A DNA stretch of 64,000 bases from Entoloma clypeatum (taxonomy: Eukaryota > Basidiomycota > Agaricomycetes > Agaricales > Entolomataceae), in contig OY751488.1 in the NCBI GenBank assembly GCA_963565915.1, forward strand, positions 868,001-932,000, given 5' to 3'. Positions within the stretch are counted from its first letter, which is position 1, and each line of letters starts with the position of its first letter. Shown here piece after piece: positions 20,097-32,574 of this stretch. A model generated the notes under the pieces. That model had not been told where the DNA came from. It saw only the letters and a list, made by a program, of their open reading frames with translations, and searched no databases. Position numbers and translations under genes: made by a program.

Positions 20097-21705
20097 CAGT
20101 GCCTCACAAAACTGATTCAATGTTTGTTGCTTTTTGAATACCTTCAAGATAACTCTGCAAAGAATACCAATTGAATTAAACCTTTGGTATATAATTGAAA
20201 GCCCTACTTCAGGGCTTTCAGAATATAAAGGAATCATATGATTTAGATCAGAATCCATGGAGATATGATTAAATTAAATCAGCAACTCATTGAATCAGTT
20301 TTGTGAGTACCTATGGCAATTATCAGAATCAAATGCTTCACTGGTTGTATGGTAACCAGTTGTCATGACTTACTGATGGAACTTGAATAGAATCCTGATG
20401 GGTTGTCAAGGAAAGTTGTATAAGAAGAATCCAACCTCAACAGCCTCCATAATTAATCATGCGCCCTATCTCCTCTTCCCACAAAAAAAACATTCTTTCT
20501 CTGGCCTCCAATGGTCACTCCACTTGTCATATTGCCTCTAACCTGGGTGTCAGCCAACCAACTGTCTCCAGAGTGCTTCAGAATCTTCTTCCTCATTGCA
20601 ATCTCTCTTCTGGTGGTCGTCCATCCAAGCTTTCTCCCACCAACACACAAAACATACTTTCACAAATCACCTCAGAGAGAGCCTCCAATGCTGTGCAGGC
20701 TACCAAACACATCAACACTGTCATCACCAATCCTGTCTCCCCAGAAACTGTGAGAAGAGTTCTCAGAAAACATGAATTCAAGGCTGTAACAAAGAAGAAA
20801 AGACCTTTCTTAAAGGCCATACATCAGAAGAGGCAGTTGGCATTTGCTATGAAGCACAGGGAATGGACAGTGGAGGACTGGAAGAGGGTCATTTGGTCAG
20901 ATGAGACCAAAATCAACAGGTTTGGGTCAGATGGCAAGGAATGGGTCTGGAAAAAGAAGGGTGAGGGGCTTATTGAAAGAGAGGTTCAGGGCACAGTCAA
21001 GTTTGGGGGAGGAAATATTATGGTTTGGGGTTGTATGGGTTGGGAAGGTGTGGGGAGACTTGCAGAGGTTGAGGGGAGGATGGATGCTGATCAGTATGTG
21101 TCCATTTTGGAGGACAATTTGCTGCCCAGCATGGAGGAGAGTAGAATCTCTGAAGAGGAGATCAGGACAATGACCCCAAGCACACCTCCAAGAAGGCCAA
21201 AAAATGGATGGACAGCAAGAATATTGCTCTGCTGGATTGGCCTGCACAGTTCCCAGACCTCAATCCTATTGAACACCTCTGGGTTCATATTAAAAGGAAG
21301 TTGAATGAATATCCAACACCACCCAAGGGAGTCTGGGAGATTTGGGACAGAGCAGCAGAGGTGTGGAATAATATAGAGCCAGAAGTGTGTCAAAGCCTGA
21401 TAGAAAGTATGCAAAGAAGGGTAGAGGCAGTAATCAAAGCTAAGGGGGGTAATACCAAGTACTAAAGTATAAAATACTGTATTTATTGTACATACTCACA
21501 AAACTGATTCAATGAGTCCCTGGAGTAATCTGATCATATATTGATCATTTCTTATGGGAATTACATAATTATTGCAGATTCCAAGAGTCCTGAAGCAGGG
21601 CTTTTAACCAGGTACCAATACCTTATTTTGATTGGCATTATTCGCAAAGTTACTTTGAAGGTATTCACAAAGTAGCAAACATTGAATCAGTTTTGTGAGG
21701 CACTG
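20097..21705 (+). mobile_element. Tc1/mariner element with 211-bp imperfect inverted ends
   Basis: Ends begin CAGTGCCTCACAAAACTG and are flanked by TA (20095-20096, 21706-21707). The left (20097-20307) and right (21495-21705) inverted repeats are both 211 bp and imperfect. The 20-mer CTCACAAAACTGATTCAATG occurs at the outer edge and, inverted, at the inner edge of each end (20103, 20288, 21495, 21680). Inserted at the TA of a GTA valine codon of the alpha-kinase gene. Confidence 0.9.
20459..21465 (+). pseudogene. Tc1/mariner transposase (DD34E type), frameshifted
   Basis: ATG 20459 starts MRPISSSHKKNILSLASNG. A helix-turn-helix region (HIASNLGVSQPTVSRVLQNL) and a second DNA-binding part (VSPETVRRVLRKHEFKAV) precede the catalytic core. 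First Asp in IWSDETK (residue about 148), second in DNDPKHTS, Glu in DLNPIEHLW. Near 21163 about seven bases are missing just before DNDPKH, shifting the frame; the C-terminal part 21208-21465 continues in another frame. The family cuts and pastes DNA at TA dinucleotides. Full length would be about 335 residues. Confidence 0.88.
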
Positions 21706-22409
21706 TATGTGGGAAGTGTCGGGCTTGCAAGCCAGGAATGTCTACTGCTGAATATGCTCTGATTAATGTATGTCTTCCTGTTCGATGGAATTCTGGTTTT
21801 GAAAACATCAAAATCTCGAGAATAAGCCTCAGTGTAATGGGTGTGGACTTTTGTCAACAAACCTCGGGCATCCAATCTGCAATGGCTGCATAACATACTA
21901 CAGTACGTTTGTTGGCTCTATAGGGCTAGAAAACTAATCTCACCCCCGCCATAGAAAGTGGAAATGATGTCCCATTCAGTATCCTCACAATATCAGGAGT
22001 GGCAATGCTACTGTTAAATGCCACTGGCATTCATGGTGAGGATCAAAATGATGAAGTTGGAACTGGTACCCAAAGTGCTCTGACAACTGACATTCTCGAA
22101 TCAGCATATACTCATCAACAAATGGCATCTGATAAACACATCAGAGTTGGGCCTTCAAAGTCAACAGGTGCCTCTGGGCCCCCGGGTCTCAGTCAGTTCA
22201 AGAACCTTTTGAAAGCTAAAGCTGTCGTGGAGGAAAGAAGACAAAGAAAGCAGAAGCACACCTGAGGGACATAGGAATCAGGGTGGTTGCGACTGTGTGG
22301 ATGTCCGATAAGAACAAACTTTCTCAGGTAAGCATGACATCTGAAGGGGCGATGGGATATCAAGATCTTATGGGTGATAGATTGGACAAATCTGGGTGTT
22401 GGGTGTCTA

Positions 22410-22779
22410 TGTTACGGACTAACGACTACGGACGTATACACTTACCTTTTCACTTTTACTCATCGGCCCCCGCTTACACATATCGTATTATACTTTATTT
22501 CCTTTAGTATACTTCGCTCCCGCGCTGACTCGCTTTCCGCAGCTGTCTGACTCATTCCGTAGTCAGCTTACTCATTAGTGCATAGCCTTCCGCAGTCGCC
22601 TTACTCATGCGCACTGCCTTCCGCAGTTACTGACTCATTCGCTACCGCTCATAGTCAGTACTATATAAACCTCATGTACCATAGCTACATTCCTTAGATT
22701 TAGCAATTACATTGCTCTTCGCCTTTCCATCTTCCTGCATACTCTGCCCAAACCTTGGAACGGTTTGTTATGCATAACA
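22410..22779 (+). repeat. Gypsy-2 5' LTR
   Basis: 370 bp, TGTTACGG...TTATGCATAACA. Its U3 differs from Gypsy-1 in the repeat block (TTAGTGCATAGCC version). The self-primer match (AGATTTAGCAA in the LTR, TTGCTAAATCT after it) is kept. Confidence 0.95.
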
Positions 22780-23570
22780 AGTTGCTAAATCTCGTTAGGT
22801 TCGCCCAGAGTGAAGAGAGCAACTACCAGACGAGTCAAGACGTCGCGCTTCTTTGAAGACTTCACCAGTAACCCATTCAGCACGCCAGAAGCCCGACAGG
22901 AGGAGCTAAGTCCTCGAGACAGTATCGATTTTACGCTTATCCAGCAGTACATCGAATCGGAGATCCGTCGCATCCTACAGCAGGTGCTTGACGAAGAACT
23001 AGACAACGACGAGCATCGCCCCCACGGCGAGATAGCAGAGAGCATCCATCTTGCTCGGCAACACCAGATCGCGCGTTACAACGCCCGACAGAACGAACTC
23101 GAAAGCTTTCGCGTTCAAGAAGGACCTCAGACAGGTCGGATCACAGAGATCAGAGAGTTTATCGGTGTCCAGACAACCGTTATCAGAAGATTGATTAGGA
23201 CGCTCACATCGAGACGTCCCAGAGCCACATCATCATGTCGTACTCGAAGCAGCAGATCTACGCCCACTTCACCACCAAAGAACAACAGACCAAGTACAAC
23301 TGATGGGCACGAAACGAGAGACTTGACCCCTTCTCGCGACCAACAGACGCGCAGGAACAGAGATTCCTTAGAGATCTACAGAGGAAATACCCCGAACGTT
23401 TTGCCACCGATTCCGCCGACGAGTCCCCTGACAAATTTACTTTTGACTCCGCGCAGTCAGATACCGAACAGACGCCTAGAACAGGGACTGATTTTCAACC
23501 CCTACCTGTATCCCGAACCCCATCTTCATCCCAACAATCCGACACCTCTCCTACTCCGCAGGTTCTAGAC

Positions 23571-24437
23571 ATGGCAGAAGCACCGACAGTACAAACAATG
23601 GATACATCCAAGATCATCAAAGATCCTGGGATGTTCAAAGACAGACACACCTTTGACGAGTGGTGGAAAGCCACCAAACTATACATCAGGTTCCAGAAGG
23701 GCCTGTCCGACGATCAGAAGATCCTGGCGGTGTTATCCCGCATGATGGAAGGGTCCGGTAAACACTGGGCCAGCAACAAGTTAGACGACCTTGCCACCGA
23801 TGGCGAGAACATCACCTGGTTAGGGTTCTCAGACGACATCGCTACGCGATTCTCTATTGCCAACAAGTCGGCAGCGGCCAAGGCGAGACTGGAAGTCCTG
23901 AAACAGGAGAAACGCACCATCGACGAATTCTTGGACGAATTCGAAGAGCTCTTGAAGCTGTCAAACCTTGGCGAAGAAACTGGGAAATACATCCTGGAAA
24001 AGAACGTCAACCGCAGAATTTCTGAACAAGTGGCTAGCGATGGCAAGACATACACTGATTACGCAAAGGAGATCCGAAACAAGGGACGACAGATGGAGGG
24101 ACATGCATTAGTCATCTGAGGGGGTGGCGACACACGCACCGGATCGGGCACCACTTATGGTGGTCAAGGCAAAGCCATGGAGATCGACAAAGCAGGAGTA
24201 GCCCGTTGCTACAACTGTCAGCGCTTTGGTCACCTTGCCAAAGACTGCAAAGCCCCAAAGAAGAAAGATGGTCGTAAGTGTTTCAACTGCGACCAAGAAG
24301 GACATATCGCGCGCAACTGCCGCAAGCCGAAGAAGAACTCTGGAAAGATTAGGAAGGTGTCTGATGGAGATACCGATGATGATGAAACCATCACCATAGA
24401 GACCGATGAGAAGGATTTTTCCGAAGGGTCCGATTAA
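23571..24437 (+). pseudogene. Gypsy-2 gag with in-frame TGA
   Basis: Same capsid and CCHC knuckles as Gypsy-1 but GTC ATC TGA at 24117-24119 where Gypsy-1 has CGA (6880-6882). The second knuckle region is intact downstream. Gypsy-3 carries the identical stop. One Asp codon of the acidic tail is missing compared with Gypsy-1, again shared with Gypsy-3. Confidence 0.9.
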
Positions 24438-27400
24438 ACGACACTAAGTCGCGACCCTTATCCATTAAACGAACTCGCTTGCCTGGTGCAGCTACAGACA
24501 ATATAACTTATGTTATCCCTGCAAAGCGAGCCGTTGCGTCAACTAAGATTGTCAAGGGAGATAAACCTCCGAAACGACGAGAGATCAAGCTGCAAGCTCA
24601 GATCAAAACACGACGAGGACCAAAGGCCATTCGACCCGAGGTTGATAGCGGATGTGAACACACATGTATCCATCCCAGAATAGTACGCGAACAGAACCTT
24701 CCCACACATGGAATAAAGCCCATAGCAATCCTAAATGCGGATGGATCGCCGAACCGACAACAGAAAGCAGAAAAACTTGCCGAAGTCAAGGTGGACTTAG
24801 GAACACACCAGGAAACCATGGAAGCAATGGTATTAGACATTGGGAGAACGGACATGCTTTTGGGACATGACTGGTTGGTACACCACAACCCCACAATCAA
24901 TTGGACGACCGGCGCTGTAACATTCAACCGGTGCCCATGAACATGTCAAACCAAACACTCGGATTTCAGGGTTAACCTTAATGGTCGCAAACATCGGGTT
25001 CGCATGGTGGAAGTACGAGACAAGGACGCGCCCAAGAAATCGGATCAGAAATGGAAGCCCGGAGACCCCATATTGGAAGCAGTTACTCCCACACCATCTC
25101 CCACAACCAAACGACCCTCATACGTTGATTGGTTTACTCACCTCTTCGAGAAGGAGAACTTTGATAAGATCCCGAAGGAAAGGGAATGGGACCATGGTAT
25201 TGAACTTACACCGGACGCACCAAAGGAACTAGGGGGAAACACATATCCCATGACGCAAAAGGAACAGGAGGAATTGGACGCATTTATTGATGAGGGCCTA
25301 GCAACTGGAAAGATCCGCCCGTCCAAATCCCCTTATGCTTCCCCTTGCTTCTTCATCAACAAGAAAGATGGTTCCAAACAATTGGTACAAGATTACCGCA
25401 TGGTCAACAAATTCACGGTCAAAGACAAATTCCCACTCCCTCGCATCTCCGATCTCTTAGACGTGCTGAAAGATGCAGTCTACTTCAATAAGATGGACAT
25501 CATGTGGGGTTACAACAATGTCTGGATTAAAGAAGGCGATGAATGGAAGGCTGCCTTCCTTACCAGTCGAGGATTGTTTGAACCATTGGTCATGTTTTTT
25601 GGCCTTTGCAACTCCCCGGGAACGTTCTCTCGGATGATGGCTAGTCTATTCCGGGACCAGATCCGCCGACGCATCTGCGTGATCTACATGGATGACATTG
25701 TGGTTATCGGTAAAACCAAGGAAGAACTCGCGCGAAACACCGAAGAAATTCTGCAGATCCTATCGGACAATGACTTGTTCCTAAAGGAGAAGAAGTGTCT
25801 CTGGGAAGTAACGAAATGCCCCATATTCTCATACAGGCGATCACATCGGCACCAGTCTTGGCACTACCAAAACCAGATGGACAGTTCAGGGTCGAGACCG
25901 ATGCATCGGGCTATGCAATTGGGGCTGTACTCTCCCAAAAACAGGACGACAAATGGCATCCTATCGCGTTCTTGTCACGGACCATGTCCGCGGCCGAACA
26001 AAATTACGAGATATACGACAAAGAGCTCTTGGCAGTCATGGAAGCACTAAAAGATTGGAGACACTATCTGCTTGAAGCCAGGGAACGCTTTGAGATCTTA
26101 ACTGATCACAAGAACCTGGAGTATTTCCGCCGTCCTCAGGACCTAAATCAATGACAAAGGCGCTGGAAAATGAAGTTACAAGACTATGACTTCGAACTAC
26201 GGCATGTGCCTGGCAAGACAAACGCAAAAGCGGACATCCTGTCGCGCTTACCCTGGTATGAAACAGAACTCGAACCGCAAGACAGTGACCAAATGCTCAA
26301 GGAGGGACTATTCTTGAAACGATTGGAATCAGAAGATGTGGTACAAATGGAGATGTTCACGGAGGAACAATTCTTTGAAGGGGGTGAAACATCTGATTCC
26401 ATCAAGATTGGAAACGTCACAACCATTGAAAATCCGTGGATCACACGCATCAAGGGTTCAAACCGCATGGAGACAGAGGTAGCCCAGGGTCTAAAAAAGA
26501 ATCCTCACTGGTATCAACAGGAAAACGGCATCACATATGCAGGCGAACGAGTCTATGTTCCACCGGACCCACAACTGCGTCAAGAACTAATGTTTGAATC
26601 ACATGATGCACCAGTGGCTGGACATCCAGGACAGTATCGAACACACGAACTTCTCACTCGCACCTACTGGTGGCCTACCATCCTGCATGATGTAAAGAAG
26701 TATGTAAAGGGTTGCGACACCTGTCAGCGCAACAAGATCAACAGAAAGAAACGACATGCTCCGCTACACCCCCATGCAGCACCAAGTCATCCATGGGAAG
26801 ACATAGGGATTGATGTCATGGGACCGATACCAGAGTCTGATGGAAAGAATGCGATCCTGGTCATCACGGATAGACATTCAAAGATGCTTCATCTCATTCC
26901 GACAACCGTGGAATTATCGGCTGAAGGATTAGCCAAGATCTATCGGGATCAGATATGGAAGCTCCACGGAATCCCCAAGAAAATCATCAGTGACAGAGGA
27001 CCACAGTTCGCCGCGAAGTTCATGGAGATACTTTGCCGCATGTTAGGAATCAAAAGGAATCTGTCCACCGCATACCATCCACAGACGGATGGACAAGCTG
27101 AACGATCACATCAGGAAACAGAAGCGTTCTTACGAAACTTTGTGAACCATCTGCAAGATGATTGGGCTGAATGGATCGCAATCGCCGAATTCCAGTACAA
27201 TGACAAAGAACATCAGGCGACGAAGCACACACCATTCTATCTCAACTATGGCTTACATCCTTGGAAGGGAGAACTTGTGTTGGAAGACACCAACCCGGCT
27301 GCCAACAGCTTCTTGGAAAAACTCAAACAAGCACGAGAAGAAGCCAATGCAGCACTGAAACAGGCACAGGATCAGATGAAGAAGACAGTTGATACACGAC

Positions 27401-27858
27401 GGAGTCCGTCTCGGGACTACCACATCGGAGACAAGGTGTGGCTGGAAGGGACTAACATCAGGACTAACCGCCCCTCGAAGAAGCTTGACGCACTCCGACA
27501 TGGACCATTCAAGGTCCTAGAGAAGAAAGGAGCTAGCGCGTACCTTCTTGATCTTCTGAAAACTTGGGAAATGATTCACCCTGTGTTCAACGAGACCCTG
27601 TTGTCACCTTACGAAACCCCGAAGTACGCCATCCAGAAGAAGAAACCAGCCCCTGATCCGATCATCGTCGAAGGACGAGAAGAGTATCATGTGTCCACAA
27701 TCCTAGACTCTCGAAAGTTCCGTGGAAAGATCCAGTACCTCATCCAGTGGGAAGGATATGGCCCAGAAGAGAACACATGGGAACCTCGAGCTAATGTTCA
27801 GAACGCTCAAGATCTGATCCGTGATTTTCATCGGCAAAATCCATCGCGTCCACGATAA
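24410..27858 (+). pseudogene. Gypsy-2 pol, multiply broken
   Basis: Protease (DSGCEHTC) is followed by TGA 24938-24940 (TCA in the other copies). RT is open through YMDD but loses 229 bp between CPI and the stretch before ALPKPDGQF, with a frameshift at 25827/25828. RNase H is intact up to TGA 26152-26154 (CGA in Gypsy-1). From 26170 to 27858 a 562-codon frame keeps the whole integrase and chromodomain, including the WAEWIAIAEFQ stretch that is shifted in Gypsy-1. Confidence 0.9.
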
Positions 27859-27974
27859 AAGATAAACCGCAAAATCCATTTTCCATACCGATTTCTGTCA
27901 CATCGAGTTCCCCGCTCCAACTCTTCTCGCCCAACACGCCGTTCTTCTTATACTTTTTGAACCTCATCTCCACC

Positions 27975-28324
27975 ATGTCCAACATCACCACCTCCACCGA
28001 CGCTTCCGACATCAACCCCACCATTACCACCCTCATTGGCGAAGCGCTCTCCATGCACTTGAAACCTCCGTCGCCGACATCCTCCACCGACAGATGCACA
28101 TTCGTCTCCACACCCTATCCGACTTGCCAACCACTCCCACCGCTGAGGAAAAACTTATCCTCAAAAATTATACCAACACCCTTGCCGTCGAAAATCGACG
28201 CCTTCGCCTCGCCGTTCGAGGTTTAGAGTTTGCCACGGCGGTAAACGACGAACTGATAAAGGACTGGGGCAACCGAGCTGATCCTACCTGGACCGATCCA
28301 AACGGCAACAATGGATGGGAGTAG
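27975..28324 (+). pseudogene. Gypsy-2 ORF3, broken by a 16-bp deletion
   Basis: Starts MSNITTSTDASDINPT at 27975. Near 28056 sixteen bases lying between two CCATGC copies are lost compared with Gypsy-1, shifting the frame; the C-terminal half (HIRLHTLSDLPTTPTAEEKLIL...) persists in another frame to 28324. The deletion ends at short direct repeats, suggesting slippage. Confidence 0.75.
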
Positions 28325-28361
28325 GTAGTCTGTGAGGACACAGACCTTGAGGAGGGGAACA

Positions 28362-28731
28362 TGTTACGGACTAACGACTATGGACGTATACGCTTACCTT
28401 TTCACTTTTACTCATCGGCCCCCGCTTACACATATCGTATTATACTTTATTTCCTTTAGTATACTTCGCTCCCGCGCTGACTCGCTTTCCGCAGCTGTCT
28501 GACTCATTCCGTAGTCAGCTTACTCATTAGTGCATAGCCTTCCGCAGTCGCCTTACTCATGCGCACTGCCTTCCGCAGTTACTGACTCATTCGCTACCGC
28601 TCATAGTCAGTACTATATAAACCTCATGTACCATAGCTACATTCCTTAGATTTAGCAATCACATTGCTCTTCACCTTTCCATCTTCCTGCATACTCTGCC
28701 CGAACCTTGGAACGGTTTGTTACGCATAACA
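28362..28731 (+). repeat. Gypsy-2 3' LTR
   Basis: 370 bp, ends TTACGCATAACA, followed by GTCTA. About six differences from its 5' LTR, mostly C/T or G/A, so the insertion is older than Gypsy-1. Confidence 0.95.
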
Positions 28732-29994
28732 GTCTATGAGCCAACTGCCGGGATAAAAAATGCGCTTGATGACATTTTGAATAAAATCAGGTCAAGCTTT
28801 GAGAAGTTCTCTCCAGATGCAGTTCAGCTGAACTGGTGAGCGGCCTCCGTTAAACTTGAGAGTTGGTGACATGTAAAAGATGTGATAACAGGTTGCACAT
28901 CACGCTCCATGCTCATGAGAGTAACACAAAGTTTACCTCACTCCCACACCTGGACTGGGAGGGGACTATGGATGACTTGTACAGGGAGTTCACAAAGGGC
29001 AGACTTGGTAATAGTAAGATATTGAGTGGGAAAACTGTCGAGATTTGTCTGGTGTACCAGAAAAGTGAAATTGTCCGTGAATTCTACCTTGTTCCATGAA
29101 AAGTTTAAATAATGTTTACTTGCTCAGCACAAAACCAAAGATGAGCAGACTGAATTTGAAGAGGGGAAATCATCCCTTGTCTCCATCACCAAAAGAAAGC
29201 GCATGCCAAGCCTGTCTGCTGCCAATCTGAGATCAAGGACGCGCAGCACTTTCTTGAATCCACCACGACTCATCTTGAGAAGCGCATTTCAACCCCCAAC
29301 AAGGCCATTACAGCCTAAATGGATGCGTGACCCTCCAATGATAAGATATTCATTCATTCCTGCCACTGCCAAGTTCAGTTTGAATGAGGATGTCACATTT
29401 GCCAGTTTAGAACAAGACGAGATCAAAATTGCAAAGGATTGGGAGATGGGTGAGACATTGTATGGTCAAGGTAAGCCGCATGAAGCTACAGGATTCATTG
29501 GAAAAGGCTACACCAAATGAGGGATCTACGTGAGTTACCTCAGATACATGGTGACTAGATGATGGTGTTGATTCATTGTTGAGCTTCCTAGGCAAGATTC
29601 CATGGAAGGGAGTACGTGTTGACACAGCCAATGGATGAGGGCATGATGAAGTCACAAGTGGAAGCTGTAATGAGAGCAGAATATCGACTGCTCTGCCAGT
29701 GTGTTGGCTTTAAAACACATTTTGATTTCCATACAAAGGAATTAGCTGTCCATACCATCCCCTGTAAGCTTGCCCCATTGCAATCATGCATCAGACTCAT
29801 GTTTCAAGTACAGAATTTTATTTCAACTTCCCAGACTCTATATTCAGCAAGATTCAGGGTTCTGTGACTTCAGGAGGTAGAATCATCCCTCATCAGCATT
29901 TTTTGGTGACACTTCTCTTGCCATGTGGAAAGGTAGATGGAGAAATTCGAAAATTCACCAGAAATGATGAAATAGGAGTGGCTAGTGATGATAT

Positions 29995-30312
29995 TGTTGA
30001 GGCAACGCTAAGTCAAATGATGTCGCGAGCCCAAACTTAGGAACGAAGTGGAGAAGTGATAAGAGAACTGTATTGCCAAGAGACCCAGCGGGAATCTCAA
30101 GAGAACAAGCTATTGAATACAAATGAAAGTACCCTACTTATATATGTAAATACCATGAGGCTGCATTGAGGCAGCGTCATGCTGCGCGACTCCAGATCCT
30201 TCGCATCCTGCTGCGTGCTAATGATAAGATGTCCTCATGTACGACACAATGTAGATAAGATAAGATTGAAGTAAGATAAGATAAAGTGAAAAGTGAAAAT
30301 ACAATCATAACA
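29995..30312 (+). repeat. Solo LTR of a third LTR family
   Basis: 318 bp from TGTTGAGGCAACGC to AATCATAACA, flanked by GATAT (29990-29994, 30313-30317). Removing it and one GATAT joins the alpha-kinase residues ASDD to ITKAIHVFAHF in frame, which confirms the boundaries. It contains GATAAGATAAG motifs near its right end. No internal part of this family is in the window; strand is arbitrary. Confidence 0.9.
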
Positions 30313-30794
30313 GATATAACCAAGGCTATCCATGTGTTTGCCCACTTCTCCTTGCTATACTCCCAGCAACATATCCTGTTTTGTGATCTTCAAGGTGCAT
30401 TCCAGCGAAACTAACTCCTTCTACAGTATATATGTAGAGCTCAGTCTGAATTTAGGTGTGCTGGATTTGAGAGGCATTATGTGCTTGTTTGATCCACAGG
30501 CTCATATGTGCACTTCGTGTTGCCTTACAACATATATATAATGACCCTTCTCCTTGCTAGGAATACACCTCTTGCTGAGTGCGATGTCTATTGGGATGGA
30601 AGACCAGACAAAATCACAGCATTCCACACACAACACATGCCCATGTGTGGGAGCACACAAGGCTGGGCTTGAAAGATGCGATTGTGGAGCCAGATACCCA
30701 CAAGATAAACAGTCCCAAGGAGGTGGCTGACAGGCAGAGCATAAAGTTTATTGTCAATTGAGTAGCTATATATGATAGCTATATGAGAACCCAG

Positions 30795-32330
30795 TCTGCT
30801 GTCTGACACACCTGCATCCATGGGTACAAACACAAATGGCTCCTCTCGGCGGGCACCAGAGTTCGACCCCAGTGGCTGGAGCATCAGGTCAACAAACAGC
30901 CCCAGCTCCTCCTCTGTGCACCCCGCAAGCATACTCAAAACCGCCACCCAGGACCGTCCCTTCTTCCCGAGCATGGCCCCAAACAACAATCGGATCACGA
31001 CGTCGACAACCGCACTCCTGTCCTTGGGATCAAATGAGAAGAAATCAAGCCATGTCAGCTTGTCATGCCCCCACGTCTCGTCAAGGAGCAGTTGGACCTT
31101 GTCTTTGTGGGGTGAGAGCTGCGGAGATTTGTACATGAAGCGACATGTAAGCATGATTGTCTGGAGGGCACAATCGGGATGTGAGACAAGGGAGACGTAG
31201 ACACTGCGCCAATGAGTATTGACTATGGTAAATTTGATAGAGTATCTGGGCCGGCCAGGACAAGAAAACAGGGAATGAGCTCCCAATTATGCTTTCCGCT
31301 AGGGAGGAACACTCCCCAAGTCTCACAAGCAGCTGTGACTGATGTGAGTGTAGATCAAAGTGCTCCTTCAAGCTTGAGCGCAGACTGGGGTGTAGGTTGG
31401 TCTGTGCTCATTGATCATACATGCTGGATGAATTTATACCCTGGTCCTAGCCACAGAGGCATCCCATGATTACGCCAAGTTGAGATTCTAGAGAATATGC
31501 ATCAGTTTAAGTTTCATGAAATAGAAGAACAAAGCCCACATACATGTTAGCCTGGACCCTTGACAGACCACACTGGGAATCACAATGATATCCAGAATGT
31601 GTTTGAGACGTTCTACGTCTTGTGAAGAAGAGGGGTTGGCTGATTCGATATACTTGCAAACTGTCAGACGAGAAGGTTGGCAACAGGAGAGTGTTGTTCA
31701 GCATGTTTGACATGGTGGATCAAGGTATTCTAAGACCTGTTGGATGAGGATGTAGGTGGCATCAGGAGCATCACTCGTTAGAGGTGTGAGAACAGACACA
31801 GTCATGGTATGCATCATTTGTGAGACGGACTGAAGGATATATGAGAAATTGACAATACAAAGGATATATTGGTGGGCTTACCTTGCACGCAAACACAAAT
31901 ACCCAAGCCGTTGCGTCTTCAAGGCCTTCCAGACTTTCCACCAGCAAAGTTACCACCTTTTCACGAGAGGTCGTCTTCAAGCACCGCAAGACAGCTGCCC
32001 AAACCTTGGCCATTGCCCTCTGAATTTCAGGTAAACAGCCCTTCGAAAAACTGTGTGGATGTCGGTCCAGGTCTGTTCGAGGAGGGCTGTTGAGATTGCC
32101 GGAACGAGGTGTTTAAACAATGATGAAAATATTTCTAAAAGTGCAGTGAGTGCGACGGGACCTATAGGGTGCGGCAGGAGCTTGAGGAGATGGGTGAGGA
32201 TGTTAGGATAGACTGGCAAAAGCGTTGTTCAGAGGTTGTGTGCAAGCAGACTGAGAACATTCCAGCAAGATGAACAGCTCCCCCACCCCTTGTCGTCCTC
32301 ATGGCCAGCCCACTGTTACTATTCCTCATC
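30795..32330 (-). pseudogene. utp20: UTP20-like (U3 snoRNP/HEAT-repeat protein) gene fragment
   Basis: Read right to left on the minus strand: LLAHNL, TGA (32229-32231), TTLLPVYPNIL, HLLKLLPHPIGPVALTALLE, SLFKHLVPAISTALLEQTW. After a small frame change, EIQRAMAKVWAAVLRCLKTT, SREKVVTLLVESLEGLEDATAWVF, and further down ESANPSSSQDVERLKHILD, IIVIPSVVCQGSR, ALQTIMLTCRFMYKSPQLSP, FDPKDRSAVVDVVIRLLFGAML, AGCTEEELGLFVDLMLQPLG. These match what I know of fungal UTP20, a very large nucleolar protein of 18S rRNA processing. Only about 1.5 kb of a gene of roughly 8 kb is present, with stop and frameshifts, so it is a fragment and a working copy must exist elsewhere. Confidence 0.65.
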
Positions 32331-32574
32331 ACATGTGTCAGCTCCATGGCTTGCCGCGTTTCCTCTGCATCACCGTCACGCACTCATGTTGTCCCAATTG
32401 TTGGATCGCAGCAAGAACCCTCCATAATGTTTGTGTTGAGAATACTGTCACACCTTACAAATGTGCCAGGACCTCAGATGCAACCACGATCAGAGGCTAA
32501 ATGCAATTTTTGAATATACCTGACCCTACTGGGCAACGGTAATTCTCAGAGCACCACAACTTCCAAAAACGACT

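Larger units (their letters stand above)
22410..28731 (+). mobile_element. Gypsy-2, complete but degenerate chromovirus copy
   Basis: LTRs at 22410-22779 and 28362-28731, TSD GTCTA (22405-22409 and 28732-28736). Same plan as Gypsy-1. Lesions: TGA in gag (24117-24119), stop in the gag leader near 23303, TGA 24938-24940, a 229-bp deletion in RT (join at 25827/25828), TGA 26152-26154, and a 16-bp deletion in ORF3. It sits within the alpha-kinase gene. Confidence 0.95.
20037..30672 (+). pseudogene. Alpha-kinase (EF2K/MHCK type) gene broken by three insertions
   Basis: ATG 20037 begins MHNCPQCKNDFPRLDEITD; after the Tc1 element the frame resumes VCGKCRACKPGMSTAEY, an intron (GTATGT...AATAAG), then PQCNGCGLLSTNLGHPICNGC, the N-terminal cysteine-rich region I associate with agaricomycete alpha-kinases. 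Gypsy-2 interrupts the middle. The kinase part reads GFIGKGYTK, TGA (29518-29520), GIY, intron, ARFHGREYVLTQPMDEG, EAVMRAEYRLL, FYFNFPDSIF, HFLVTLLLPCG, EIRKFTRNDEIGVASDD. A solo LTR (29995-30312) follows, then ITKAIHVFAHFSLLYSQQ and HILFCDLQ. After an intron come LDLRGIMCLFDPQAHM and YWDGRPDKITAF, with TGA at 30670-30672. DLQG and the FDPQxH turn are alpha-kinase signatures. The Tc1 and LTR sites rejoin in frame when the insertions are ignored. Frameshifts near 22270 and the TGA show it is dead. Confidence 0.75.

Noticed and set aside
25795..26154. RT deletion in Gypsy-2 considered as an intron
   Set aside because: The missing segment does not start GT or end AG, and Gypsy-3 lacks a different but overlapping segment; both are deletions that shift the frame.
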